Below are positions 56,473-64,000 of a DNA stretch of 64,000 nucleotides, one piece after another. The stretch's first letter is position 1; every line of letters begins with the position of its first letter. The notes below the pieces were generated by a model, which did not search any database, was not told the origin of the DNA, and was given only the letters and a program-made list of their open reading frames with translations. Origin of the DNA: Pandoraea nosoerga (GTDB lineage Bacteria; Pseudomonadota; Gammaproteobacteria; Burkholderiales; Burkholderiaceae); NCBI RefSeq assembly GCF_902459585.1, contig NZ_CABPSC010000008.1:124001-188000 (forward strand), read 5' to 3'. The position numbers and the translations under genes were made by a program.

Positions 56473-59232
56473 TTACGCGTCCTTTGAATCCGGCGCGCCG
56501 GGAGCGTCCGTCGAGCCGGGTGCCTTGATGCGAGTGTTCGCGGGCGCCGTTGCGGGAGTGTTTGAGGGCGTCCGTGCGGACGCCATCAGCACTTGCGCGC
56601 CAACGTTCCCACCTGCTCTCGCGCGCCGCGCGGACCATTGCACGAGCCAGCGCTCGAAGTCGCTGGCCGGCAGCGCGGGCGAAAACAGATATCCCTGTGC
56701 CACGCGATAGCCTTGTGCGATGAGCAGATCGCACTGCGCTTGCGTCTCCACGCCCTCGGCGACGACCGTGAGACGCAGGTTGCGGCCAATGCTGATGATC
56801 GCGTTGGTCAGCGCGCGCACCGTTTCGTCGCGCGCGATGTCGTGCACGAAGCTGCGATCGAGCTTCAGTTCGGAGACCGGCAGGCGGCGCAGATACCCGA
56901 GGCTGGAGTAGCCCGTGCCGAAGTCGTCCATCGACAGGCGAACGCCCATGCCGTGGACTTCTTCGATGATGCGCAGCGTGCTCGGGTTGTGATCCATCAG
57001 CACGCTCTCCGTGATCTCGACGGCCAGGCACGAGGCAGGCAGATCGTGATCGGCGAGCGCTCGTGCGATGGTGCGCGGCAGATCGTGGTCGTGGAAGTTG
57101 GTCGGCGAAAGATTGACCGATACGCTCTCGATGCCCACGCCGCGCCGTCGCCAATCGGCCAATTGACGACACGACTCGCGCAGCGTCCAGTTGCCCAGTT
57201 CTCCGATCAGCCCGCATTCCTCGGCCAGCGCGATGAAGCGCGAGGGCGGCACTTCGCCGTATTGCGGATGCGCCCAGCGCGTAAGGGCTTCGACACCGTA
57301 CACCGATTCGTCGAGCAGATTGATCTGCGGCTGGTAGAAGAGCTCGAGCGCGCCGCGGCGCAGGGCGTCGCGCAGGGCGGTCTCCAGCTCGAGCCGCTCC
57401 TGCGCGCGGATGTTCATGTCCTCGTGGTAGACGCGCACGCTGCCCGGGCTGGCCATCTTGGCCTGATACATTGCCATGTCCGCGCGCTGGAGCAGCAGGT
57501 CGAAGTCCTTGCCGTGATTCGGGTACAGGCTGATGCCGAAGCTGCCCGAGGGCGCGAGCGTCACGCCGTCGACCTGGCAGGGCGCGCTCAGCGCGCCGCG
57601 CAGGCGCTCGATGGCGATGTCGAGCCGCTGCGGATCGCACTCGGTGAGCACGGCCACGAACTCGTCGCCCGAGAGCCGTGCCACGATGTCCGCCCCGCGC
57701 AGCGCGCGCCGCAATCGCTGGGCGATCGTGCGCAGCAGCACGTCGCCGGCCTGATGTCCGAGCGAGTCGTTTACCTGCTTGAAGCGGTCCAGGTCGATGA
57801 AGACGACGGCCATGCGCGTGCCGAGTTCCTGCGCACTGGCAATGGCCTGCGCAGCCAGCACGCCGAGCATGCTGCGATTGGGCAGCCCGGTGAGGCTGTC
57901 GGAAAACGCGAGCTGACGGATGCGCGTGCGAGATTCGTCGCGCTCGAATGCAAGCTTGCACAGATGCACGCATACGTCGACGAGACGCTCGTGCAGGGCG
58001 TCCGGCCCGCGCGGCGTGCGGTAGTAGAACGCCAGCACGCCAAGCACGCGGCCGTCGTTGGCGATGACCGGCATCGCCCACGAGGCGGCCAGACCGAAGC
58101 CGGCGGCCACCTCACGATAGTCGGCCCAGCGCGGGTCGTTCGCGATGTCGGCGACGATCACCGGGCGCGCATGGAACGCCGCCGCACCGCACGTGCCCAC
58201 GTTCGGCCCGATCGCCACGCCGTCGACCGTCTGATGGTACTGCGCCGGCAGGCTCGGCCCGGCTTGCGGGCGCAGCCGCCCTTCGGCGTCCACGCGCACT
58301 ACCGACGCCATGACCTCGGGGGCGATCTGCTCCAGCTCGCGGCACACGAGGGTGAGAACTTCCACGAGCGGCGCATCGCGCACCATGGCGGCGAGCGCCT
58401 TGTGCTGCAGTACTTCCTGAATCTTCGACTGCGTGATGTCGGTAAACAGCACCACGGCGTTCACGAGCTTGCCGCCGGCGTCGAGAATCGGATTGGTGAC
58501 GATCGACACCCAGAGCGGCTGACGCTGGGCGGTGCGCACGAGCACCTCGCAATGGCAGCTGCGGCCGTCGCGCGCCGAGACGAGGCAGCCGGTGAGCGCC
58601 TGCCGGACGTCGACGGCCGCCGCGCCCTCGGCCAGCTCTTCGGCGCGGATCTCGCCGAACGGCACGTGCGCCGAGCGGCCCAGCACTTCGTCGGCGCGGT
58701 AGCCGAGCATGCGCGTGAAGCCGGCGTTCACGTAGCACACGCTGCCCTGGGCGTCGGTGATAAGCACCGCGTTGTCCGTTTCGTCCACGCTCAGCGAGAG
58801 CAGATGGAGGCGGGCGTCGTCGGCCGCCTGGCGCTCCACGCGCGCGGTGACGTCGACGGCGAGCTTGATCACGTAGGCGAGCTCGCCCTTGTCGTTGAAC
58901 ACGGGGTTGTAGGTGGCTTCGAGCCAGACGGGGGCGCCGTCGTGGCGGCGCCGGCGCACCTGGCCGGTGTGCGAGTGGCCGGTGGCGATCACGCGCTCGA
59001 GCGCGTCGCCGCAGGCGGGATCGCCGGGCGCACAGAGCATGGCGTGCGGTTTGCCGAGCAGATCGGCGCGCGGATAGCCGAAGACGCCGAGCAGCCTGTC
59101 GTTGACGTCGACGATGATGCCGTCCGGCGTCAGTGTGAGCATGCCGAGCGAGCGGTCGAGCGCTTCCAGAAGCGCTTCGCGCCCCGGGGGCAGTGTGGCG
59201 CCGGCGGGAGACGGTGAGCCGGGTTCGACCAT
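56473..59232 (-). CDS. PAS-PAS-GAF-GGDEF-EAL cyclic-di-GMP enzyme (DosP-like layout)
   Basis: 919 residues from the ATG at 59232, chosen for the GAGGAGGA ribosome site (seven bases upstream). Domains: PAS 1 (about 25-130), PAS 2 (about 145-270), GAF (about 285-425), GGDEF with SGDEF (near 520), EAL with GVEALTRWAHP (near 645), NLSPTNF, EITESVL and DDFGTGYSS (near 769). The EAL set is intact, so phosphodiesterase activity is likely; SGDEF may be inactive. The layout is that of the oxygen sensor DosP, but heme ligation is not shown. It has no membrane segments. Confidence 0.9.
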   Translation of the reverse strand: MVEPGSPSPAGATLPPGREALLEALDRSLGMLTLTPDGIIVDVNDRLLGVFGYPRADLLGKPHAMLCAPGDPACGDALERVIATGHSHTGQVRRRRHDGAPVWLEATYNPVFNDKGELAYVIKLAVDVTARVERQAADDARLHLLSLSVDETDNAVLITDAQGSVCYVNAGFTRMLGYRADEVLGRSAHVPFGEIRAEELAEGAAAVDVRQALTGCLVSARDGRSCHCEVLVRTAQRQPLWVSIVTNPILDAGGKLVNAVVLFTDITQSKIQEVLQHKALAAMVRDAPLVEVLTLVCRELEQIAPEVMASVVRVDAEGRLRPQAGPSLPAQYHQTVDGVAIGPNVGTCGAAAFHARPVIVADIANDPRWADYREVAAGFGLAASWAMPVIANDGRVLGVLAFYYRTPRGPDALHERLVDVCVHLCKLAFERDESRTRIRQLAFSDSLTGLPNRSMLGVLAAQAIASAQELGTRMAVVFIDLDRFKQVNDSLGHQAGDVLLRTIAQRLRRALRGADIVARLSGDEFVAVLTECDPQRLDIAIERLRGALSAPCQVDGVTLAPSGSFGISLYPNHGKDFDLLLQRADMAMYQAKMASPGSVRVYHEDMNIRAQERLELETALRDALRRGALELFYQPQINLLDESVYGVEALTRWAHPQYGEVPPSRFIALAEECGLIGELGNWTLRESCRQLADWRRRGVGIESVSVNLSPTNFHDHDLPRTIARALADHDLPASCLAVEITESVLMDHNPSTLRIIEEVHGMGVRLSMDDFGTGYSSLGYLRRLPVSELKLDRSFVHDIARDETVRALTNAIISIGRNLRLTVVAEGVETQAQCDLLIAQGYRVAQGYLFSPALPASDFERWLVQWSARRARAGGNVGAQVLMASARTPSNTPATAPANTRIKAPGSTDAPGAPDSKDA

Positions 59233-59428
59233 CGCGACGTCCTCCTCGGACGACCTGCGGACAATGTCGGGGGTGACTTGGGCTGGCACGCCAAAAACGC
59301 TTTCAAGTATAGCGGCCCGCGCGGGCGGGCTCACATGGGGCAAACCGGGAGGGCGCCGTGGCGCAGCGCCTTGGCGCCGGTCCGGCGCGCCTCGGACGGA
59401 GTATTTGCGCTGCTGCCGCCGCGCCGGC

Positions 59429-59647
59429 TCAGGCCGCCTTGACGCGAATGCGCACGTCGTCGACCGCCACGGTCTGGCCTGCGCGGATTTTGCAGGTCTT
59501 GCGGGTCTCGGTCCGGCCGTCCACGCTCACCGCGCCGCTGGCCACGAGAGCCTTGCCTGCGCCGCCGGAGTCCACGAGCCCGCAGAGCTTGAGCAGGTCG
59601 TTCAGGGCGATGAATTCGCCGTTCAGTTCGAAAGTGACGTTTTGCAT
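59429..59647 (-). CDS. YbcJ-like S4 RNA-binding protein
   Basis: 72 residues (YbcJ about 70). S4 domain: FIALNDLLKLCGLVDSGGAGKALVASGAVSVDGRTETRKTCKI. Small S4 proteins bind RNA; in E. coli YbcJ has been found with ribosomal RNA-related material, but the function is not settled. Confidence 0.88.
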   Translation of the reverse strand: MQNVTFELNGEFIALNDLLKLCGLVDSGGAGKALVASGAVSVDGRTETRKTCKIRAGQTVAVDDVRIRVKAA

Positions 59648-59753
59648 GATGGTGCGGATACTACGTAAAAACCCGATGCCCGTCGACTGCCGCCCCACGA
59701 TGCCCCACGACGCGCATGGTATGCCCACGGACCCGCCGGCATTTCCGGCCGTC

Positions 59754-60335
<582 letters not shown>

Positions 60336-60371
60336 AGTCGGTATTCGTCGGCGTCTCGATGGTTGTCGATG

Positions 60372-61415
60372 TTACAGCGCCGCAACGCGATTGCGGCCGG
60401 CCTGTTTGGCGGCGTACAGCGCGCGGTCGGCGCGTTGCAGGACGCTGCCGAAATCGGCGTCGTCGGGCGCGAGGCTTCCCACGCCGATGCTCGCGGTAAA
60501 GCGCACCGGCCCGTGGGAGCCGGGCACGCTGGCGTTTCCGATGGCCGCCAGCACTCGCTCGGCCGCCTGCACGGCGCGAGGCGCGTCGGCTTCGGGCAGC
60601 AGCACCGCGAATTCCTCGCCGCCCAGGCGACCGATCGTCGTGCCCTTGCGCAGCGTGGCGCGCAGCACCAGCGTCAGTTCCACGATGACGCGATCGCCGG
60701 TGGCATGGCCCCACGTGTCGTTGACCGTCTTGAAGTGATCGATGTCGAGCATCAGCACGGACAGGCGCTGCCGCGGCGCACGCGAGGCGGCAAAGCGCTG
60801 TTCGGCCTGCATGAGAAACGCACGGCGATTGAGCACCCCGGTGAGAGCGTCGCGCATGGCCATGTCGCCGAGCACTTGGTTCGCGCGGCGCAGTTCGAGC
60901 GCGTCCACCACGAGCGCCGACAGATCGGCGAGCAGGGCGCGCTTTTCATCGTCGAGCGTGCGCGCGCGGCGGTCGATCACGCACAGCGTGCCCAGCCGGT
61001 GCCCTTCGGGCGTGCGCAGCGGCGCGCCGGCGTAGAAGCGGATGTTGGGCTCGCCGGTGACGAGTGGATTGTCGGCGAAGCGCCGATCGGCGCGCGCGTC
61101 GGGCACCACGAGCACCTCGTCGCCGAGAATGGCGTGTGCGCAGAACGCCATCGAGCGCGGCGTCTGCGCAGCGTCGAGGCCCTGCCGCGCCTTGAACCAC
61201 TGGCGGGTTTCGTCGATCAGCGAAATGAGCGAGATGGGCGCGCCGACCACATACGAGGCGAGACGCACGATGCGCTCGAAGGCCGGCTCGGGCGCGGTGT
61301 CGAGAATTTCGTAGCGGCGCAGCGCGGCGAGGCGGGCCGCCTCTTCGTCCGGGGATGCGCCGTAGAGGTGTGCGGCGGGCGCGGCGTTCGGAGATGCGGC
61401 GGCGGATGCGGTCAT
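60372..61415 (-). CDS. GAF-GGDEF diguanylate cyclase
   Basis: 347 residues from the ATG at 61415. GAF domain (about 35-175; AALRRYEILDTAPEPAFERIVRLA, MAFCAHAIL), then a GGDEF domain (about 185-345) with intact GGEEF near residue 270; no I-site RxxD in the usual place (LRKGTTIGRLGGEEF). Predicted active cytosolic diguanylate cyclase not subject to product inhibition. An earlier ATG at 61718 overlaps the flavin reductase stop by four bases (ATGA) and would add about 100 low-complexity residues; it cannot be excluded. Confidence 0.88.
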   Translation of the reverse strand: MTASAAASPNAAPAAHLYGASPDEEAARLAALRRYEILDTAPEPAFERIVRLASYVVGAPISLISLIDETRQWFKARQGLDAAQTPRSMAFCAHAILGDEVLVVPDARADRRFADNPLVTGEPNIRFYAGAPLRTPEGHRLGTLCVIDRRARTLDDEKRALLADLSALVVDALELRRANQVLGDMAMRDALTGVLNRRAFLMQAEQRFAASRAPRQRLSVLMLDIDHFKTVNDTWGHATGDRVIVELTLVLRATLRKGTTIGRLGGEEFAVLLPEADAPRAVQAAERVLAAIGNASVPGSHGPVRFTASIGVGSLAPDDADFGSVLQRADRALYAAKQAGRNRVAAL

Positions 61416-61714
61416 GTCGCGACGGATGGGCGAGGCCGGGCGGGTAGGCGACGGCAGTGCCGCCGACAGCGACCCGGACGGCGCGCCCGGCAGCTGGACG
61501 GCGCACGCGCACGGGGTGGCTGGCGCGGACGGTTTCGAGGCTAAGGCCGAGGGCGCCGGCGGCGTTGACGCACTGGCCGGCCCCCGATCGGGAACGGCGT
61601 CAATTCTGCCGTGCCGTCCGTCGCTTGGCAATTGCAATGGTGTGCCGGCGCTCATGCGCCACAACACGCGCGCCGCAGATGCCGGAGATGGCGGGGATGC
61701 GCCGGGCCCGTGAC

Positions 61715-62281
61715 TCATGCCCTGACTTCGAATGCGGCGCCGGTCTCGAAGAAGTTGCCGCCGGCGATGTAGTGAAGACTGCGCGGCACGCCCGGTTCGA
61801 ATTGCCAGCGCCCGTCGCGAAACGCGCGCGGGTCGGCCCATGCTGCCACGACTTCGCCGAGGAACAGATCGTAGCGGTCCTGGTTGTGCGGCTCGGGAAT
61901 CACACGGCATTCGAGCCACGCGAGACAGCCCTCGATGAGCGGCGCGCCGATGCGCGAGCCTTCGAACGCCTTCACGCCGGTGTCCGGCGCGAACTTGTCC
62001 ACGTCGTGCCCCGAGACCGAGCCGACGGCGAGCGTCTCGCGCGCAATCGCGCGCGCCGGAACATTGAGCGAGAACTCGCCCGACGCTTCGACGAGCTCGC
62101 GCGTGAGCGTATTGCGATCGATCACCACGGCGACCTTCGGCGGCGAGAAATCGAGCGGCATCGACCAGGCGGCGGCCATGACGTTGCGGCGCCCGTCGTG
62201 GGCGCTGCCCACGAGCACGGTCGGGCCGTGGTTGAGCAATCGGTAGGCTTTGGGCAATTCGACAGGCAGGCGTTCGGTCAT
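61715..62281 (-). CDS. Flavin reductase-like (FMN-binding split barrel) protein
   Basis: 188 residues from the ATG at 62281. The PVLVGSAHDGRRNVMAAAWSMPLDFSPPKVAVVID segment is the flavin-reductase opening, with RELVEASGEFSLNVP and EGCLAWLECRVI following. These proteins bind FMN and supply reduced flavin to an oxygenase or act as an oxygenase partner. The target is unknown. Confidence 0.85.
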   Translation of the reverse strand: MTERLPVELPKAYRLLNHGPTVLVGSAHDGRRNVMAAAWSMPLDFSPPKVAVVIDRNTLTRELVEASGEFSLNVPARAIARETLAVGSVSGHDVDKFAPDTGVKAFEGSRIGAPLIEGCLAWLECRVIPEPHNQDRYDLFLGEVVAAWADPRAFRDGRWQFEPGVPRSLHYIAGGNFFETGAAFEVRA

Positions 62282-62530
62282 GTCAGGCACTCGGAGAACG
62301 TAGCGTGATGGAAGCGATGCCGTCGCTCGGCCGTTCGGCGTCGAGCGCGATGGCGGGCGATTCATCATAGCGCGGCTTGCGTCGTTTTGAGGGTCGCGCC
62401 GCTCGCGCATGGCTGCCGATTTCCGGTAATGCCCCGTCAAGCGGGACGCGGCGGGGACCATGGCGCGTCGAGGCGCCTTCGTATGTGCGAGTGCAGGACG
62501 CCGCATGATCACCCGTGCCTGGAGGCGTCG

Positions 62531-62563
62531 AAAAAGGCGGCCCGCAGGGTGAGCCGCGGGCCG
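62531..62563 (-). terminator. Minus-strand terminator with no annotated gene upstream
   Basis: CGGCCCGC / GCGGGCCG with a ten-base loop and a run of five U after CC on the minus strand. It lies 35 bases after the end of the short frame at 62598-62705. Confidence 0.7.
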
Positions 62564-62597
62564 TACAAACGGCACGGTGCGGGGAGCGCGTGCCGGA

Positions 62598-62705
62598 TCA
62601 GATGTGCGCGAAGTATTCCATGGCTTCGTCCCAGTCCGGTCCCCATCGCCGCGATGTGCGCGCACCGGGCAGACGGTTCGCCGTTCGCTTGAAGTAACAT
62701 TGCGC
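62598..62705 (-). other. Possible tiny gene or gene remnant
   Basis: A minus-strand frame of about 35 codons, stop TGA at 62598-62600, ends with RWGPDWDEAMEYFAHI, which has coding character (codon third positions mostly G/C, plausible residue mix). The frame contains no ATG, GTG or TTG start before an upstream stop, so it is either a remnant, uses a rare start, or is chance. The terminator just after it argues for transcription. Confidence 0.35.
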
Positions 62706-62790
62706 TCATGCGACAGCCACGACGGCCGCCACATCCGGCAGCGCATGCCGGGCCCCACAGGCGCCGCCAACCCGGGACTGGAGACAACTC

Positions 62791-63429
62791 ATGACGACCG
62801 ATCGACGCATCACGTTCTATCACGCGCCCAACACCCGCTCGTCGGGCGTATTGGTACTGCTCGACGAGCTCCAGGCCGAGCACGATCTGCATCTGCTGCG
62901 CTTTGCCACCGGCGAGCAGCGCGGCTCGGAGTATCTCGAGATCAATCCGATGGGCAAGGTGCCCGCGATTCGTCACGGCGACGCCGTCATCACCGAGCAA
63001 GCCGCGGTCTACATGTATCTGGCCGAGCTGTATCCGGAGAAGGGGCTCTCGCCGGCGCCGGGCGATCCCAGGCGCGGGCCGTATCTGCGCTGGATGGTGT
63101 ACTACGGCTCGTGTGTCGAGCCGGCCGTGGTCGACAGGTCGCTCGGGCGCGAGGGCGCCGAGCGCTCGCGTTCACCGTATGGCGATTACGATTCGGTCAT
63201 GTGGACGCTGGAGCGGCACCTGTCGCAGGAGGCCGGGCCGTGGTGGCTCGGCGAGTCGTTTACCGCGGCCGACGCCCTGTGGGGCAACGCGATGCACTTT
63301 CTCACGCAGTTCAGACTCGTGCCGGAAACGCCGGCGGTGAAGGGGTACGTCGAGCGCTTTCGCGCGCGCGATTCGTTCGTGCGCGCGCAGCAGCGCGACG
63401 CGGAGCTGGCCAGGCGTCTGGCAGCGTGA
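62791..63429 (+). CDS. Glutathione S-transferase family protein
   Basis: 212 residues. Thioredoxin-like N-domain (about 6-88; FYHAPNTRSSGVLVLLDEL and NPMGKVPAIRHGDAVITEQAAVYMYLAEL, with the cis-Pro VPAI and the E/Q-AAVY glutathione site), then the all-helical C-domain (about 98-205; WWLGESFTAADALWGNAM). It should conjugate or reduce substrates with glutathione; the substrate is unknown. ATG preceded by TGGAGAC. Confidence 0.88.
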   Translation: MTTDRRITFYHAPNTRSSGVLVLLDELQAEHDLHLLRFATGEQRGSEYLEINPMGKVPAIRHGDAVITEQAAVYMYLAELYPEKGLSPAPGDPRRGPYLRWMVYYGSCVEPAVVDRSLGREGAERSRSPYGDYDSVMWTLERHLSQEAGPWWLGESFTAADALWGNAMHFLTQFRLVPETPAVKGYVERFRARDSFVRAQQRDAELARRLAA

Positions 63430-63501
63430 GTCAGCGCGCTACGGCGAGTGGTCGCCGACCGGAATCCTCACACCCGCTCGCGGCTTGCCGCCGGCGAAGG
63501 C

Positions 63502-63978
63502 TCACACCTCGATCGTGTCGACGACCGGCTCGCACTCGATCGGAAAATTGACCGAGTTCGCAACGTAGCACTTCTCGTGTGCCTTGTGATGGAGCGCTTC
63601 GGCAAGCGCCACGTCGCCGCCTGCGCGAATGCTTACGTGCGGATGCAGGACGATCTTCGTGAAGCGGCCCCCGGCGGCCGTGTCGAGCATGGTGCCGACG
63701 GCCTCGTCGCGATAGCGTTCCACGACGATGCCTGCGTCCGAGCATAGATGCAGGTACCAGAGCTTGTGGCATGCGCTCGCGGAGGCGACCAGCAGGTCTT
63801 CCGGATTCCAGCGCGACGCGTCGCCGCGAAACGCCGGATCGGCCGAGCCGGGAATGGACGGTTTGCCGCAGGCGCGAATTTCGTGATTGCGCCCGTATGC
63901 GCGGTAGCCCGACGTGCCGCTGCCTTCGTTGCCGGTCCACTCGACGTCGATCCGGTACTCGTGTTCGCCTGATGCCAT
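63502..63978 (-). CDS. OsmC/Ohr family peroxidase
   Basis: 158 residues from the ATG at 63978, GGAGACG upstream. The two peroxidatic/resolving cysteines of the family appear in SASACHKLWYLHLC and HEKCYVANSVNFPIECEP. GNEGSGTSGYRAYGRNHEI is the OsmC opening. These thiol enzymes reduce organic hydroperoxides with lipoylated proteins or other thiols. Its relation to OsmC or Ohr subgroups is not resolved by eye. Convergent with the GST gene. Confidence 0.88.
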   Translation of the reverse strand: MASGEHEYRIDVEWTGNEGSGTSGYRAYGRNHEIRACGKPSIPGSADPAFRGDASRWNPEDLLVASASACHKLWYLHLCSDAGIVVERYRDEAVGTMLDTAAGGRFTKIVLHPHVSIRAGGDVALAEALHHKAHEKCYVANSVNFPIECEPVVDTIEV

Positions 63979-64000
63979 GAATCGTCTCCGCAAAGGGGGG

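Larger units (their letters stand above)
62282..62790. other. Region between flavin reductase and GST
   Basis: 509 bases. It contains a minus-strand terminator (62531-62563) and, upstream of it, a short open minus-strand frame (62598-62705) that could be a tiny gene. The rest shows no recognised feature. Confidence 0.5.

Noticed and set aside
56593-59217. Long plus-strand frame over the PAS-GAF-GGDEF-EAL gene
   Set aside because: Shadow frame; the minus-strand gene has complete domains and a strong ribosome site.

Overview
The window is high-GC chromosomal DNA from a betaproteobacterium of the order Burkholderiales. Pandoraea or a near relative in the Burkholderiaceae fits best, but the genus is inference from gene order and protein flavour. 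Supporting signs are the pssA-leuA junction, the relA / tRNA-Val / thrS-infC-rpmI-rplT-pheS-pheT-ihfA-merR block, scoAB with bdhA (3-hydroxybutyrate use) and the wrbA-DUF2069-yihY group. The content is ordinary core genome. I see no insertion sequence, prophage, CRISPR array or toxin-antitoxin pair.

Layout. 1-6 kb: end of pssA, kbp, leuA behind its own promoter and long leader, a BamE-like lipoprotein and a periplasmic binding protein. 5.8-9.6 kb: rpsO and pnp, then tRNA-Ala, tRNA-Glu and two identical tRNA-Asp. 9.8-16.9 kb (mostly minus strand): gudD with two GntR-type operators, MATE pump plus ArnT-like glycosyltransferase, L31 type B, MtfA peptidase and a stand-alone MgtC-like C-terminal domain. 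17.7-24.6 kb: FAD-linked dehydrogenase / DUF2069 / wrbA, YihY (TTG start), and the metY - alpha/beta hydrolase - Mpo1 run. 25-31 kb: CBS protein overlapping an MFS-PlsC fusion, aroC, an MliC-like protein, ETF-ubiquinone oxidoreductase. 31-38 kb: SDR, orphan TRAP binding protein, thioesterase, PAS-LuxR regulator divergent from scoAB, bdhA, hydrolase and RidA. 38.4-49.1 kb: relA and the translation/IHF block. 49.5-61.7 kb: four cyclic-di-GMP proteins interspersed with small genes, among them a DUF3717 gene under a strong LexA box. The end holds a flavin reductase, a GST and an OsmC protein.

How the genes work together. scoA, scoB and bdhA form a 3-hydroxybutyrate to acetoacetyl-CoA route. The electron-transfer flavoprotein-ubiquinone oxidoreductase and the thioesterase fit fatty-acid oxidation. 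infC starts with ATC, which implies autoregulation by IF3. The four GGDEF/EAL proteins combine two periplasmic-sensing membrane proteins with two cytosolic PAS/GAF-type sensors.

Most unusual. (1) A near-consensus SOS box lies exactly over the -10 element of a small DUF3717 gene. (2) At least a dozen intergenic or gene-edge loci carry short tandem arrays with mostly 8-12 bp units; each locus has its own unrelated unit. (3) A stand-alone MgtC C-terminal-like domain. (4) A cluster of DnaA-box-like sites away from any dnaA gene. (5) A possible tiny minus-strand gene with its own terminator but no normal start codon.
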